Of a stretch of 16,436 nt of DNA, positions 7,315 through 14,900 are shown one piece after another. Numbering within the stretch: the stretch's first letter is position 1; every line of letters starts with the position of its first letter. The DNA lies in the NCBI GenBank assembly GCA_034406555.1, contig DASCRM010000059.1, positions 1 to 16,436 on the forward strand. The letters run 5' to 3'. The DNA comes from SHYR01 sp034406555. Its GTDB lineage: Bacteria; Chloroflexota; Dehalococcoidia; UBA2979. A model generated the notes under the pieces. It did no database searches. It was not told where the DNA came from and was given only the letters and a program-made list of their open reading frames with translations. Position numbers and translations under genes: made by a program.

Positions 7315-8079
7315 CTACTGCATCACCAGTCCGCCATCGACGTTGAACGTCTGGCCGGTGATGTATGCGGCACCCTCGGAGGCGAGGAAGGTGGCCAGCG
7401 GGGCGATCTCCTCCGGCCGTGCGTAGCGGCCCATCGGAATCTGACCCAGGATCAACTCGCGCTGCTCGTTCGTCAGCCCGGCGGTCAGGTCGGTCTCGAC
7501 GAAGCCCGGCGCGATCGCGTTCACCGTGACGTTTCGCGATGCGACCTCGCGGGCCACGGAGCGCGTGAAGCCGATGATGCCGGCTTTCGCGGCGGCGTAG
7601 TTCGACTGACCGGCGTTGCCCATGATGCCGACGACGGAGGTGATGTTGATGATGCGGCCCCAGCGGGCGCGGCTCATCTGGCGCAACGCGAGCTTGGTCG
7701 CCAGGAAGGTGCCGTTGAGGTTCGTCAGCAGCACATCGTTGAAGGACTCTTCCGACATGCGCAGCACGAGTCCATCGCTGGTTATGCCGGCGTTGTTGAC
7801 GAGGATGTCAAGCCCGCCGTAGGCGCGCCGCGCCTCTTCTACCATGTGCTCTAGGTCGGCGCTGCGACGCACATCGACCTCGCAAGTGGCGCAATCGACG
7901 CCCAGCTCGCGGATCTCGCGAGCGACGGCATCGGCGACGGCGCCGTTCGTGCGGTAGGTGAGCAGGATGTTCGCGCCCTGGCGCGCCATCTCCGTAGCAA
8001 TCGCGCGGCCGATGCCGCGTCCGCCACCGGTGATCACGGCGGTGCGGCCGCTCAGTGCGCGCTGGCCATCTGCGGTCAT
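7315..8079 (-). CDS. fabG: 3-oxoacyl-[ACP] reductase FabG
   Basis: FabG performs the NADPH-dependent reduction of 3-oxoacyl-ACP in fatty acid elongation. The 254-residue short-chain dehydrogenase has the nucleotide motif TGGGRGIG (17-24), NNAG (95-98) and Asn120. The catalytic triad is Ser148, Tyr161 and Lys165 in ITSVVG and SNYAAAK. The C-terminal NVDGGLVMQ is typical. ATG at 8079 is chosen because GGAGGA lies about 8 nt upstream and homologues begin shortly before the Rossmann fold. The frame stays open further upstream, into the end of fabD, but this extension is not protein-like. It is 34 bp downstream of fabD. Confidence 0.97.
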   Translation of the reverse strand: MTADGQRALSGRTAVITGGGRGIGRAIATEMARQGANILLTYRTNGAVADAVAREIRELGVDCATCEVDVRRSADLEHMVEEARRAYGGLDILVNNAGITSDGLVLRMSEESFNDVLLTNLNGTFLATKLALRQMSRARWGRIINITSVVGIMGNAGQSNYAAAKAGIIGFTRSVAREVASRNVTVNAIAPGFVETDLTAGLTNEQRELILGQIPMGRYARPEEIAPLATFLASEGAAYITGQTFNVDGGLVMQ

Positions 8080-8113
8080 CAGCGGCGTCCTCCGATTGTG
8101 ACCCTCGCGGGTG

Positions 8114-9076
8114 CTACTCCGCCTCGTCGCCGCGCGCGTCCGCCGCGGTGGCGACATTGCGCAAGGTAGCGGAACGCTCCGTTCGGCGCACGAGGCCGGT
8201 GAGGACGCGGCCCGGGCCGAACTCGATAAAGCTGCTCGCGCCGGAGTCGAGCATGGCGCGCACGGAGTCTGCCCAGAGCACGGGCTTCGTGATCTGCTCC
8301 GTCAGTTCCGAGGCCAGCTCCGCGCCCGAGGTGATCGGCGAGGCGGTGACGTTGGAGACGATCGGCACTGCGGGGTCGGTGAACGGCGCAGCCTCGAGGG
8401 CCACAGCCATCACCGTGGCCGCGCCGGCCATCAACGGCGTGTGGAACGCCCCTGCCACCTCAAGCGGTACGACGCGCGACGCGCCGGTCTCGGTGGCGGC
8501 CTCGCTCGCGGCGGCGACAGCCCCCGTGGTGCCGCCGATCGTGATGTTGCCCGGGGCGTTGATGTTGCAGACGGAGGCGCCGTGTTGCGCGCAGATCGCT
8601 CGCAGGTCGTCGGGCTCCAAGCCGAGCACCGCCGCCATCGTACCTGGCGTGCTGTCGCACGCCTCCTGCATCAGCCGGCCGCGTTCGCGCACGAGCCGCA
8701 GCCCGTCGTCAAAGTCGATCGCGCCGGCGGCGATCAGGGCCGCGTACTCACCGAGCGAGTGCCCGGCCATCATGGCGGGCCGCTGCGTGATGCTGCCCGC
8801 CTCGACGGCTGCAGCGAGCGCGGCGAGGCCGTGCGCGACGAGCGCCGGCTGCGTGTTGACCGTGCGTGTCAGCTCGCCTTCCGGCCCATCGAAACAGATC
8901 GAGGAGAGCGAGATGCCGAGCGCCGCGTCGGCGGCGTCGAAGACCGCACGAGCCGCCGGGGCCTCGTCGTACAGGTCGCGGCCCATGTCAACGTGCTGAG
9001 CGCCCTGGCCGGGGAAAAGCCAAGCGACGTTGCTGGCTTGCGGCAGGTCGGAGAGTGTGAGGTAGATGGGCGTCAT
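8114..9076 (-). CDS. fabD: malonyl-CoA:ACP transacylase FabD
   Basis: FabD transfers malonyl from CoA to ACP, feeding fatty acid elongation. The 320-residue product has the FPGQGAQ opening (21-27) and the nucleophile motif GHSLGE with Ser107. Arg132 in RERGRLMQ binds the malonyl carboxylate. The catalytic His212 lies in AFHTPLM. The C-terminal EFGPGRVLTGL motif is present. About 15 residues precede the usual N-terminus. The start is ATG at 9076 with no strong ribosome binding site, so it could be translationally linked to the preceding rpmF, whose stop is 49 bp away. Confidence 0.96.
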   Translation of the reverse strand: MTPIYLTLSDLPQASNVAWLFPGQGAQHVDMGRDLYDEAPAARAVFDAADAALGISLSSICFDGPEGELTRTVNTQPALVAHGLAALAAAVEAGSITQRPAMMAGHSLGEYAALIAAGAIDFDDGLRLVRERGRLMQEACDSTPGTMAAVLGLEPDDLRAICAQHGASVCNINAPGNITIGGTTGAVAAASEAATETGASRVVPLEVAGAFHTPLMAGAATVMAVALEAAPFTDPAVPIVSNVTASPITSGAELASELTEQITKPVLWADSVRAMLDSGASSFIEFGPGRVLTGLVRRTERSATLRNVATAADARGDEAE

Positions 9077-9125
9077 TGTCCGATCCGTGATCCGGCGACG
9101 TGTAGCGGGGGCGTGGGTGGAGAGG

Positions 9126-9305
9126 CTACGGGTCGAGCGGCTCGATCACGCGGCCCTTCTTGTCGCGCTCCTCGCTGGATGCGCGGTGGTTGACCTTCCA
9201 GCCGCGGCCGGCGGGGTCGCGAACCAGTTGCGGCGCCGTCGCGCGGTGGTGGCTGCGACGGTGCTGCTGCTTCGACTTGGGCGTCCTACGCTTCGGTACT
9301 CCCAC
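9126..9305 (-). CDS. rpmF: 50S ribosomal protein L32
   Basis: L32 is a small basic protein of the large ribosomal subunit. The 59-residue product starts MGVPKRRTPKSK and continues with RRSHH and TAPQLV, the conserved first half of L32. The second half keeps the NHR and KGRVIE positions but lacks all four cysteines of the zinc-binding form, so this is a C-minus L32. The start is GTG at 9305 with GGAGG about 6 nt upstream. Both lie inside the end of the DUF177 gene, so the two overlap by 20 nt in different frames. This yceD-rpmF pairing is conserved across bacteria and supports the call. Confidence 0.92.
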   Translation of the reverse strand: MGVPKRRTPKSKQQHRRSHHRATAPQLVRDPAGRGWKVNHRASSEERDKKGRVIEPLDP

Positions 9306-9837
9306 TGGCTTCCTCCGTCTTCAGCTCTTCGGCGAGCGCGGCCAGACTCGACCAGCGATCGTCTGCTTCGTCGCTCGGACAGCCACAGGGGCCGTCGTTC
9401 AAGTCGCGCCCACAGGTGACGCAGAGTCCGGCGCAATCGGGCCGGCAGACGGGACGAATTGGTAATCCCGCCTGTTCATACTGCCGGACGGCCTCGCTGA
9501 CGTCGAGGTGCTGATCCTCGCCGATCCGCAGGTCGTCGGGGCCGATCTCCGCCACCGACTCGCCCGTCACCGGATCGGCGGGGGCCACGAACTCCTCGTC
9601 GAAGCTGAACGCGTAATCGGTGGTGAAGGGGATCGCGCAGCGGCCACATTCGATCTCGGGCCGCGAATCGAGCTGCGCGTGCACCAGAATGCCGCGCTCT
9701 ATGCGCATCATCTCGATCGCGCCGCTGATCCGCGTCTCGTACTGCTCCTCCTGCACGGCCACGCGCTCGCCTTCGAACGTGAAGCTGCGGGTGGTGCCGA
9801 CCGGCTCCATGAGCAGGGACGATACGTTGAATTGCAT
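9286..9837 (-). CDS. yceD: DUF177/YceD family protein
   Basis: Proteins of this family are encoded just before rpmF in most bacteria and have been linked to 23S rRNA accumulation. The biochemical activity is not established. The 183-residue product shows the typical IECGRCAIPF motif (C64, C67), an acidic middle, and the late LPIRPVCRPDCAGLC segment. The remaining cysteines are C131, C135, C139, C142, C151 and C153, a metal-site-like pattern. The start is ATG at 9837 with GGAGG 4 nt upstream. The frame remains open far upstream, antisense to the recombinase gene, but that extension is not protein-like. It heads the minus-strand run and diverges from the recombinase gene 117 bp away. Confidence 0.93.
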   Translation of the reverse strand: MQFNVSSLLMEPVGTTRSFTFEGERVAVQEEQYETRISGAIEMMRIERGILVHAQLDSRPEIECGRCAIPFTTDYAFSFDEEFVAPADPVTGESVAEIGPDDLRIGEDQHLDVSEAVRQYEQAGLPIRPVCRPDCAGLCVTCGRDLNDGPCGCPSDEADDRWSSLAALAEELKTEEASGSTEA

Positions 9838-9857
9838 GGGGCCTCCGGGTGCATTCG

Positions 9858-9866
9858 ATCGTAGCA
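9858..9866 (-). promoter_or_regulatory. candidate extended -10 promoter for the DUF177-rpmF-fab run
   Basis: On the minus strand TGC is followed by TACGAT (9863-9858), an extended -10 lying 20 nt before the DUF177 start. No good -35 is seen. The surrounding string GTGCTACGAT is identical to that before the UDG gene, which supports a real promoter. The implied leader is short and just fits GGAGG. Confidence 0.4.
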
Positions 9867-9897
9867 CTGGCCGAGCGGAGGTGGCGTTATGGGGCGC

Positions 9898-9903
9898 TAT
9901 ACT
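9898..9903 (+). promoter_or_regulatory. candidate -10 element for the recombinase-like gene
   Basis: TATACT matches the -10 consensus at five of six positions and is about 50 nt upstream of the preferred ATG at 9955. No clear -35 is visible at 16-18 nt. If used, the earlier in-frame ATG at 9889 would fall outside the transcript. Confidence 0.3.
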
Positions 9904-9954
9904 TGGAGCTGCCGCACGGCGGGTGCAGGCAACGGACTCCCCCTGAGACGTGTG

Positions 9955-11298
9955 ATGCAGGCGCTCTTCTACCTGCGCGATCCTTCCGGCGCGACGGGCG
10001 ACTCCGGTCCGACGGTCGAGCAGCAGCAACTGAGCTGCGAGCGCTTCTGCGCGCGTGCGCGCATTGAGTTCGCCAGCGCCTTCCGCGAGTCGTCCGAGGT
10101 CGAGAGTAATGCGTTTCGGACGCTGGTTCGCGACGTCGCCAGCGAAGGTGACGAGAAGCCGCTGCTGGTCGTCGCTGAATGGTCCGTGCTCGGCGATGGC
10201 GCCCGCGCGCAGGCTCGCCGCTACCTGCAACTGCGGGCGCTCGACCTCGATGTGCGACTCGCGGACGGGTGCGACCCGGATGCGGAGCTGGTGCGGGCGT
10301 GGCGACAACGGGGGTCGGATGAGCGTCGCGCGGAGCGATCTCGTGAGGCGATGCGTACGCGGGCGCTGCGCGGCGAAGCGCTCGGTCGGCCGCCGTACGG
10401 CTACCGCGTCGCGGAACGGCGGCTGACGCCGGAGCCGGACGAGGCTGCGATCGTGCGCGAGATGTTCCGAGCCTGCATCGAGGGTCACGCGGGCATCCGC
10501 CGCATCGCGCAGCAGTTGAACACGGCGGGGCACCGCACGCGGAGAGGGCGGCCGTGGGCGACGGCCTCCGTGCTCGAGATCCTGCGCAATCCGGTCTACA
10601 CCGGCACCTACCGGCGCATGGGCATCGTCGTCCCGGGCGCGCACGCCGCGCTGATGCCGCGCGGCGAGTTCGCGAGGGCGCAGCGGCTGATCGACCAGCG
10701 CCGGACCAGCCCGACGCGCCAGCAGCGGCACTCCTACCTGTTGTCCGGCCTCGCAACCTGCGGCTATTGCGGCAATCGCCTGATCGGCGTGCGCAGGCGG
10801 CGGCAGACGGAGGCGGACGACGGGCCGAACGAGTACGTCTACTACCAGTGCGAATCGCGCACGAACCAAGGGCGCTGCGACTACCACACTCGCCGCGCCG
10901 ACGAGCTGGAGCGCGCCGTCGGTGACGCCGTCGCAGGGTCGCCGCCCGGCACGTCGGTTGCTGCGCCGGGCCCGGAGGAGAGCGCCACTTCGGTCACGAA
11001 ACGACGTCGCTCACACGAACGCGCGCTCGAACGGATGCTCGATCGCCGGGCCTCCGGACAGTGGACGGCGGCGCAACTGCGCAAGGCCGCGGCCCCGATC
11101 GTGCTCGCCGACCTCGACGCGGAACGTCGCGCGGGCGGGAGCACGGACGGTGCTCGCCCGACCCCGGCCGAGGCGCGCGCGGCGCTCGCTGGGGGCTGGG
11201 ACGGATTCTCCTTCGATCAGCGTCGTTCGCTGCTCCAGCGGGCGCTCTCGGCCGTCGTCGTGACCGATGACCGCGTCGAACTGCGGCTCGCCGGGTAG
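9955..11298 (+). CDS. serine-recombinase family protein with degenerate catalytic domain
   Basis: The C-terminal two thirds are a clear large-serine-recombinase body. The recombinase domain runs from GRPPYGYRV (144-152) through IAQQLNTAG to RNPVYTGTYR (211-220). A zinc ribbon has cysteines C269, C272, C299 and C308 (CGYC, YYQC, GRC). A charged helical tail and a final beta-rich segment follow. The N-terminal resolvase domain is badly altered. It opens ALFYLRDPSG where YxRVSTxxQ is expected, and the stretch that should read LDRLSR is AEWSVLGDG, so the nucleophilic Ser context and catalytic arginines are not evident. I infer DNA binding without strand exchange. ATG at 9955 (447 residues) places the start just before the resolvase fold. 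GTG 9952 and ATG 9889 are alternatives. No cargo genes or attachment repeats flank it. Confidence 0.85.
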   Translation: MQALFYLRDPSGATGDSGPTVEQQQLSCERFCARARIEFASAFRESSEVESNAFRTLVRDVASEGDEKPLLVVAEWSVLGDGARAQARRYLQLRALDLDVRLADGCDPDAELVRAWRQRGSDERRAERSREAMRTRALRGEALGRPPYGYRVAERRLTPEPDEAAIVREMFRACIEGHAGIRRIAQQLNTAGHRTRRGRPWATASVLEILRNPVYTGTYRRMGIVVPGAHAALMPRGEFARAQRLIDQRRTSPTRQQRHSYLLSGLATCGYCGNRLIGVRRRRQTEADDGPNEYVYYQCESRTNQGRCDYHTRRADELERAVGDAVAGSPPGTSVAAPGPEESATSVTKRRRSHERALERMLDRRASGQWTAAQLRKAAAPIVLADLDAERRAGGSTDGARPTPAEARAALAGGWDGFSFDQRRSLLQRALSAVVVTDDRVELRLAG

Positions 11299-11336
11299 CA
11301 GGCCTCCGTTCAGATAGCCCTCGATACGTGGCCCGG

Positions 11337-11345
11337 TGCGATACT
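11337..11345 (+). promoter_or_regulatory. candidate extended -10 for the ECH-modABC cluster
   Basis: TGC followed by GATACT (11340-11345) forms an extended -10 about 80 nt before the ECH start, in the 127-bp gap after the recombinase gene. No convincing -35 is seen. Confidence 0.25.
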
Positions 11346-11373
11346 CCCCGGGCGGTACGTCTTGGGCTGTACT

Positions 11374-11398
11374 TTGGCCCTCGCCGCAGGGTGGCCAA
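11374..11398. repeat. imperfect inverted repeat upstream of the ECH gene
   Basis: TTGGCC (11374-11379) and GGCCAA (11393-11398) flank a 13-nt spacer that can pair further as CT with AG. It lies 28 nt before the ECH start and could be an operator or a leader hairpin. Support is by position and symmetry only. Confidence 0.3.
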
Positions 11399-11425
11399 GC
11401 CACGTCGCGAAGTGGGGGCGGTGCG

Positions 11426-12268
11426 ATGACGAACGAAGAGCCGACGAACATGCGACCAGCGAGGCCGCAACTCCCTCCGATCGAGGAGCGTGAGTTCCAG
11501 CAGGTGCTGTGGGAAATCTCGGACGCCGGCGTGCTAGCGATCACCTTCAACCGCCCGGAGCGACTGAACGCGCTCAGCTATCGGCTGCTGCGCGAGGTCG
11601 CGCAGTTGATCAGACACGCGGGCAGCAACGATGACATCCGCGTCGTCACGCTGCGCGGGGCCGGCACGCTGGCCTTCTGCTCCGGCGACGACCTGAAAGG
11701 GATGGAGCCTGAGCTGAGCGTCGATAGTTCGGCGACCGTCCACCATCCGCTGATTACGGCCATACGCGAGCTACCGAAGCCGGTCGTCGGGCTGGTCAGC
11801 GGTTGGGCGCTGGGCCATGGCTTCGAGCTGGCATGCGCCTGCGACCTGCGGCTCTGCGCGGACAACGTCGAGGTGGGCGACCACCGCGTGCAACGCGCGA
11901 TCGCGCTCAACGGCGGCTCCTCGTGGTTCTTGCCACGCATCGTCGGGCAGGGGCGGGCGCTGGAGATGCTGATGACCGGCCGCCACCTCGACGCCACTGA
12001 AGCCCTCGCATGGGGCTGGGCGAACCATGTCTGGGAGCTCGACGAGTTCGACGAGCGCTCCGCTGAGTACGTCGCGATGCTGGCGGAGCTGCCGACGATC
12101 GACGCCGGCGTCTTCAAAGCGGCGATCGAATACTCGTCGGCGCACGGCCTGCGCGACTCGCTGGCGAACGAGCTGATCGTCTCGCGTCGCAACCAGGGCA
12201 CGCTGGACGCCGTCGAGGGTATGGCCTCGTTCCATGAGAAGCGCACGCCGACGTTCTTTGGCCGCTGA
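11426..12268 (+). CDS. enoyl-CoA hydratase/isomerase superfamily protein
   Basis: Crotonase-fold proteins act on acyl-CoA thioesters through an oxyanion hole. The 280-residue product has FNRPERLNAL (41-50), AFCSGDDLKGM (83-93) and SGWALGHGFELACACD (125-140), giving both oxyanion-hole segments and the first acidic position (E134, matching Glu144 of rat hydratase). The second catalytic position, normally Glu in QPE, reads DHR with Arg154. A simple hydratase mechanism is therefore doubtful, and an isomerase, lyase or other crotonase activity is possible. ATG at 11426 is preferred, with a G-rich stretch upstream. The frame also opens earlier at 11336 but that part is not protein-like. Its stop is 3 nt before modA, which implies co-transcription with the molybdate transporter. 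The substrate is unknown. Confidence 0.85.
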   Translation: MTNEEPTNMRPARPQLPPIEEREFQQVLWEISDAGVLAITFNRPERLNALSYRLLREVAQLIRHAGSNDDIRVVTLRGAGTLAFCSGDDLKGMEPELSVDSSATVHHPLITAIRELPKPVVGLVSGWALGHGFELACACDLRLCADNVEVGDHRVQRAIALNGGSSWFLPRIVGQGRALEMLMTGRHLDATEALAWGWANHVWELDEFDERSAEYVAMLAELPTIDAGVFKAAIEYSSAHGLRDSLANELIVSRRNQGTLDAVEGMASFHEKRTPTFFGR

Positions 12269-12271
12269 CCG

Positions 12272-13042
12272 GTGCGATTGATTCGCTCCTGCCTGCTCGA
12301 CGTTGTCGTCGTTGGGCTGCTCACGCTCGCCTGTAGTGGCGGCGATGACGGTCGCGTGCGCGTCCTCGCGGCCTCCTCGTTGTCCGACGTGCTGCCGCTG
12401 ATCGCCGAGCGGTACGGCGAGGCGCATCCGGAGATCGAGATCGAGCTCATCTTCGCCGGCTCGACGACCCTCGCGACGCAGATCGAAGAGGGTGCGCCTG
12501 CCGACATCTACATCGCGGCCAACCGCGCGCAGGCGGAGCGCATCTTGAGCGCGGGTCTGGGGACGAGGGACGTGGCGATCGCCGCGAACAACCTGGTCGT
12601 CGTTGTCGCCGATGCTGCGCCATGGCAGACGATCCAGGCGCTGGCCGCCTCCTCGCCACGCGTCGCCGTCGCTGCGCCGGGCGTGCCGGTAGCGGTGCTG
12701 ACCGAGATCGCGCTCGACACGCTCGATGCCGCTGTCGCGACCGCGTTGCGAGACGGCATCGTCACACGCGACCCGAACGTGCGAGTCGCGCTCTCGCGCG
12801 TCGAGACCGGCGAGGCGGACGCCGCCTTCGTGTACGACACCGACCTCGCGACGGCGAAGGGCGTGCGCGCGATCGAATTGCCTCCGCAACCTTCGACGAA
12901 CGAATACATCGCGCTGCTGGTGACGAACGACGGCGACGCGCCTACGGAGGTGGCCGCGGGCTTCCTCGCGTTCCTGCAGCACGATGCGGCGGCCGACGTG
13001 CTAGTCGAAGCGGGCTTCATCCCCGTCACGGTGTTCCAGTGA
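12272..13042 (+). CDS. modA: molybdate ABC transporter substrate-binding lipoprotein ModA
   Basis: ModA captures molybdate (or tungstate) outside the membrane and delivers it to ModBC. The 256-residue product has a lipoprotein signal ending LLTLAC, with Cys21 as the lipidation site. The ligand-binding segments AASSLSDVL (33-41), FAGSTTLATQ (61-70) and ADIYIAAN (77-84) follow, and the late AAFVYDTDLA (184-193) supplies the expected Tyr. These match the oxyanion-binding serines and tyrosine of ModA. The start is GTG at 12272, 3 nt after the ECH stop, with a weak ribosome binding site that suggests translational coupling. Its stop overlaps the modB start. The choice between molybdate and tungstate cannot be made from sequence alone. 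Confidence 0.94.
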   Translation: MRLIRSCLLDVVVVGLLTLACSGGDDGRVRVLAASSLSDVLPLIAERYGEAHPEIEIELIFAGSTTLATQIEEGAPADIYIAANRAQAERILSAGLGTRDVAIAANNLVVVVADAAPWQTIQALAASSPRVAVAAPGVPVAVLTEIALDTLDAAVATALRDGIVTRDPNVRVALSRVETGEADAAFVYDTDLATAKGVRAIELPPQPSTNEYIALLVTNDGDAPTEVAAGFLAFLQHDAAADVLVEAGFIPVTVFQ

Positions 13043-13833
13043 CCCGATTGCGCCCGCTCTGGGTCGTCGCGCCGGGCGCCTTCGCGCTCTTCTTCGTGTT
13101 GCCGCTGGCCGGCCTGCTGCTGCGCGCGCTGACCGATGGCGACGTGGCCGGGGAGTTCCGCTCCAGCGCGACGCTGGATGCACTGTGGCTCTCGGTCGGC
13201 ACCGCCACGTTTACGCTCGTCCTGACGCTGCTATTCGGTACACCGCTCGCCTACCTGCTGGCGCGCAGCCGCTCCTCGGCGGTGCGTGTCGGCGCGGCAT
13301 TGCTCGACCTGCCGCTCGTACTGCCGCCCGCCGTCGCGGGGATCGCGTTGCTGACGATGTTCGGGAGGCGCGGCTACGTGGGCGAGCCACTCGACGGCGC
13401 GGGCATCGCGCTTTCGTTCACGACGGCCGGCGTGATCGTGGCGCAGCTCTTTGTCGCTGCGCCGTACTACGTGCGCACCGCGTATGCGGGCTTCTTCGCC
13501 GCCGACCCCCGCTTCGAGGGCGTCGCATACACGCTGGGCCTCTCGCGCTGGCGGACGTTCCGCAGCGTCACATTGCCGCTGGTCTGGCCCGCGCTCGCCG
13601 GGGGCGCTCTGCTGTGCTGGGCGCGGGCGCTCGGCGAGCTGGGTGCGACGCTGCTGTTCGCGGGCTCGCTGCCCGGACGCACGCTGACGATGCCGCTGGC
13701 GATCCTCGCAGCCTTCGAGTCGCCGGCGGGGCTGGCCGGCGCGGTCTCGATCGCGGTCGTGCTGGTCGCGGTCGCGCTCGTGCTGCTCGTCGTGCTGCAC
13801 CGCATCACCGACTCACGAGGCCCGTACCAGTGA
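13039..13833 (+). CDS. modB: molybdate ABC transporter permease ModB
   Basis: ModB is the membrane channel of the molybdate importer. The 264-residue hydrophobic product has about six membrane segments. The cytoplasmic coupling helix (EAA loop) is at 160-182 (EGVAYTLGLSRWRTFRSVTLPL region), and the following RALGELGATLLFAG at about 196-209 is characteristic of ModB/CysT-type permeases. The start is GTG at 13039, overlapping the modA stop as GTGA, so translation is coupled. The frame remains open upstream inside modA, but that part is a shadow. Its 3' end overlaps modC in the same way. Confidence 0.94.
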   Translation: MTRLRPLWVVAPGAFALFFVLPLAGLLLRALTDGDVAGEFRSSATLDALWLSVGTATFTLVLTLLFGTPLAYLLARSRSSAVRVGAALLDLPLVLPPAVAGIALLTMFGRRGYVGEPLDGAGIALSFTTAGVIVAQLFVAAPYYVRTAYAGFFAADPRFEGVAYTLGLSRWRTFRSVTLPLVWPALAGGALLCWARALGELGATLLFAGSLPGRTLTMPLAILAAFESPAGLAGAVSIAVVLVAVALVLLVVLHRITDSRGPYQ

Positions 13834-14888
13834 CGGTCAGCGCCAGCTTCACCTCGCGGCTCGGCGACTTCGCGCTCAACGTCTCGATCGAGGCGGGCGA
13901 CGAGGTTGTCGTGCTGTACGGCCTCTCCGGCTCCGGCAAGACGGTCACGCTACGCACGATCGCCGGACTGGCCCGACCCTCGCCGGGCCACATCGAGATC
14001 GGTGGACGCACCGTCTTCGACTCGGAGCAGGGCATCGACCTGCCGCCGCAACAGCGGCGCACGGGCTACGTGATCCAGGACTCGGCGCTCTTCCCGCACA
14101 TGGACGTCTCCGCGAACGTGCTAATTGGCGTCGAGGGCGATCCGGCCGCGCTGGATCGCTGGCGCACGCTACGCGAGCTGCTCTCGATCGAGGGCCTCGA
14201 TGGCCGCCGCCCGCACGAGATCTCCGGTGGGCAGCAGCAGCGCGTCGCGCTCGCTCGCGCGCTCGTGCGCAAGACGGAAGTGCTGCTACTCGACGAGCCG
14301 TTCTCCGCGCTCGATGAGGCGCTGCGGCAAGACCTGCGCGCGGAGCTGCTGCGGCTGCGGCGGGAGTACGGGTTGCCGATCATCTTCGTCACGCACGACC
14401 TGCGCGAAGCGCACCTGCTCGCCGACCACATCGCTGTGATCGACGACGGCGAGGTGTTGCAGTTCGGCGACCGCGACGACCTCTTCCAGCGCCCGGCGTC
14501 GCGGCGCATCGCGGAGTTGATGGGCGTGCGCAACGTCTTCGCCGGCGAGGTCAGCGACGGTCGCGTCGCCGTCGATGGGCTGATGCTGCAGGCGGAGATC
14601 CCGGCGGGGCTGAGCGGCCCCGTCGATGTCGCGATTCGCGCGGAGCGTTGCAACCTGCGGCGGCTCGACCCGGACGACGATCTCCCGGCGAACAACTTCG
14701 CCGCGATCGTCGAAGAACGGCTCTCGTTCGGCAACACGCACACACTGCGGCTCAGGCCGGAGCGCGTCGGGCCGTCGGTCGATGTCGAAGTCGCCTCACG
14801 ACCGTACGAGGTGATCGGCGTGGCCGGTCGTGACCGCTGGGTGGTGGAGCTGCCGGCGGAGGACCTGCACGTGATGGCGCGCCAGTAG
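13830..14888 (+). CDS. modC: molybdate ABC transporter ATP-binding protein ModC
   Basis: ModC is the ATPase that powers molybdate uptake with ModB. The 352-residue product has Walker A GLSGSGKT (31-38), a Q-loop in VIQDSALFPH (81-90), the signature ISGGQ at 131-135 (Ile in place of the usual Leu), Walker B VLLLDE (151-156) and the switch His189 in FVTHD. The C-terminal part (about 232-352) is the regulatory region. It includes a TOBE-like domain with NNFAAIVEE and RWVVELP, which in relatives senses the oxyanion. The start is GTG at 13830, overlapping the modB stop as GTGA. The gene ends 12 bp from the convergent lipoprotein pseudogene. Confidence 0.95.
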   Translation: MTVSASFTSRLGDFALNVSIEAGDEVVVLYGLSGSGKTVTLRTIAGLARPSPGHIEIGGRTVFDSEQGIDLPPQQRRTGYVIQDSALFPHMDVSANVLIGVEGDPAALDRWRTLRELLSIEGLDGRRPHEISGGQQQRVALARALVRKTEVLLLDEPFSALDEALRQDLRAELLRLRREYGLPIIFVTHDLREAHLLADHIAVIDDGEVLQFGDRDDLFQRPASRRIAELMGVRNVFAGEVSDGRVAVDGLMLQAEIPAGLSGPVDVAIRAERCNLRRLDPDDDLPANNFAAIVEERLSFGNTHTLRLRPERVGPSVDVEVASRPYEVIGVAGRDRWVVELPAEDLHVMARQ

Positions 14889-14900
14889 CGGAAGGTGCCG

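Noticed and set aside
9889..9954. Earlier ATG for the recombinase-like gene
   Set aside because: It would place the start inside the likely promoter and add residues not expected before the resolvase fold. It is kept only as an alternative.
9838..10887. N-terminal extension of the DUF177 frame antisense to the recombinase gene
   Set aside because: The true family start is ATG 9837 with GGAGG. The extension is Arg/Ala/Pro-rich shadow sequence.
11771..12982. 403-codon minus-strand open frame across ECH and modA
   Set aside because: It is the shadow of two well-supported plus-strand genes and is rich in Arg, Asp and His without motifs.
13185..13829. Upstream part of the open frame containing modC
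   Set aside because: It is an out-of-frame reading of modB. modC starts at the GTGA overlap at 13830.
9955..14888. Possible integrated mobile element with the recombinase as integrase
   Set aside because: The catalytic motifs are missing. The neighbours are metabolic and transport genes with similar composition, and no flanking direct repeats or tRNA target were seen.
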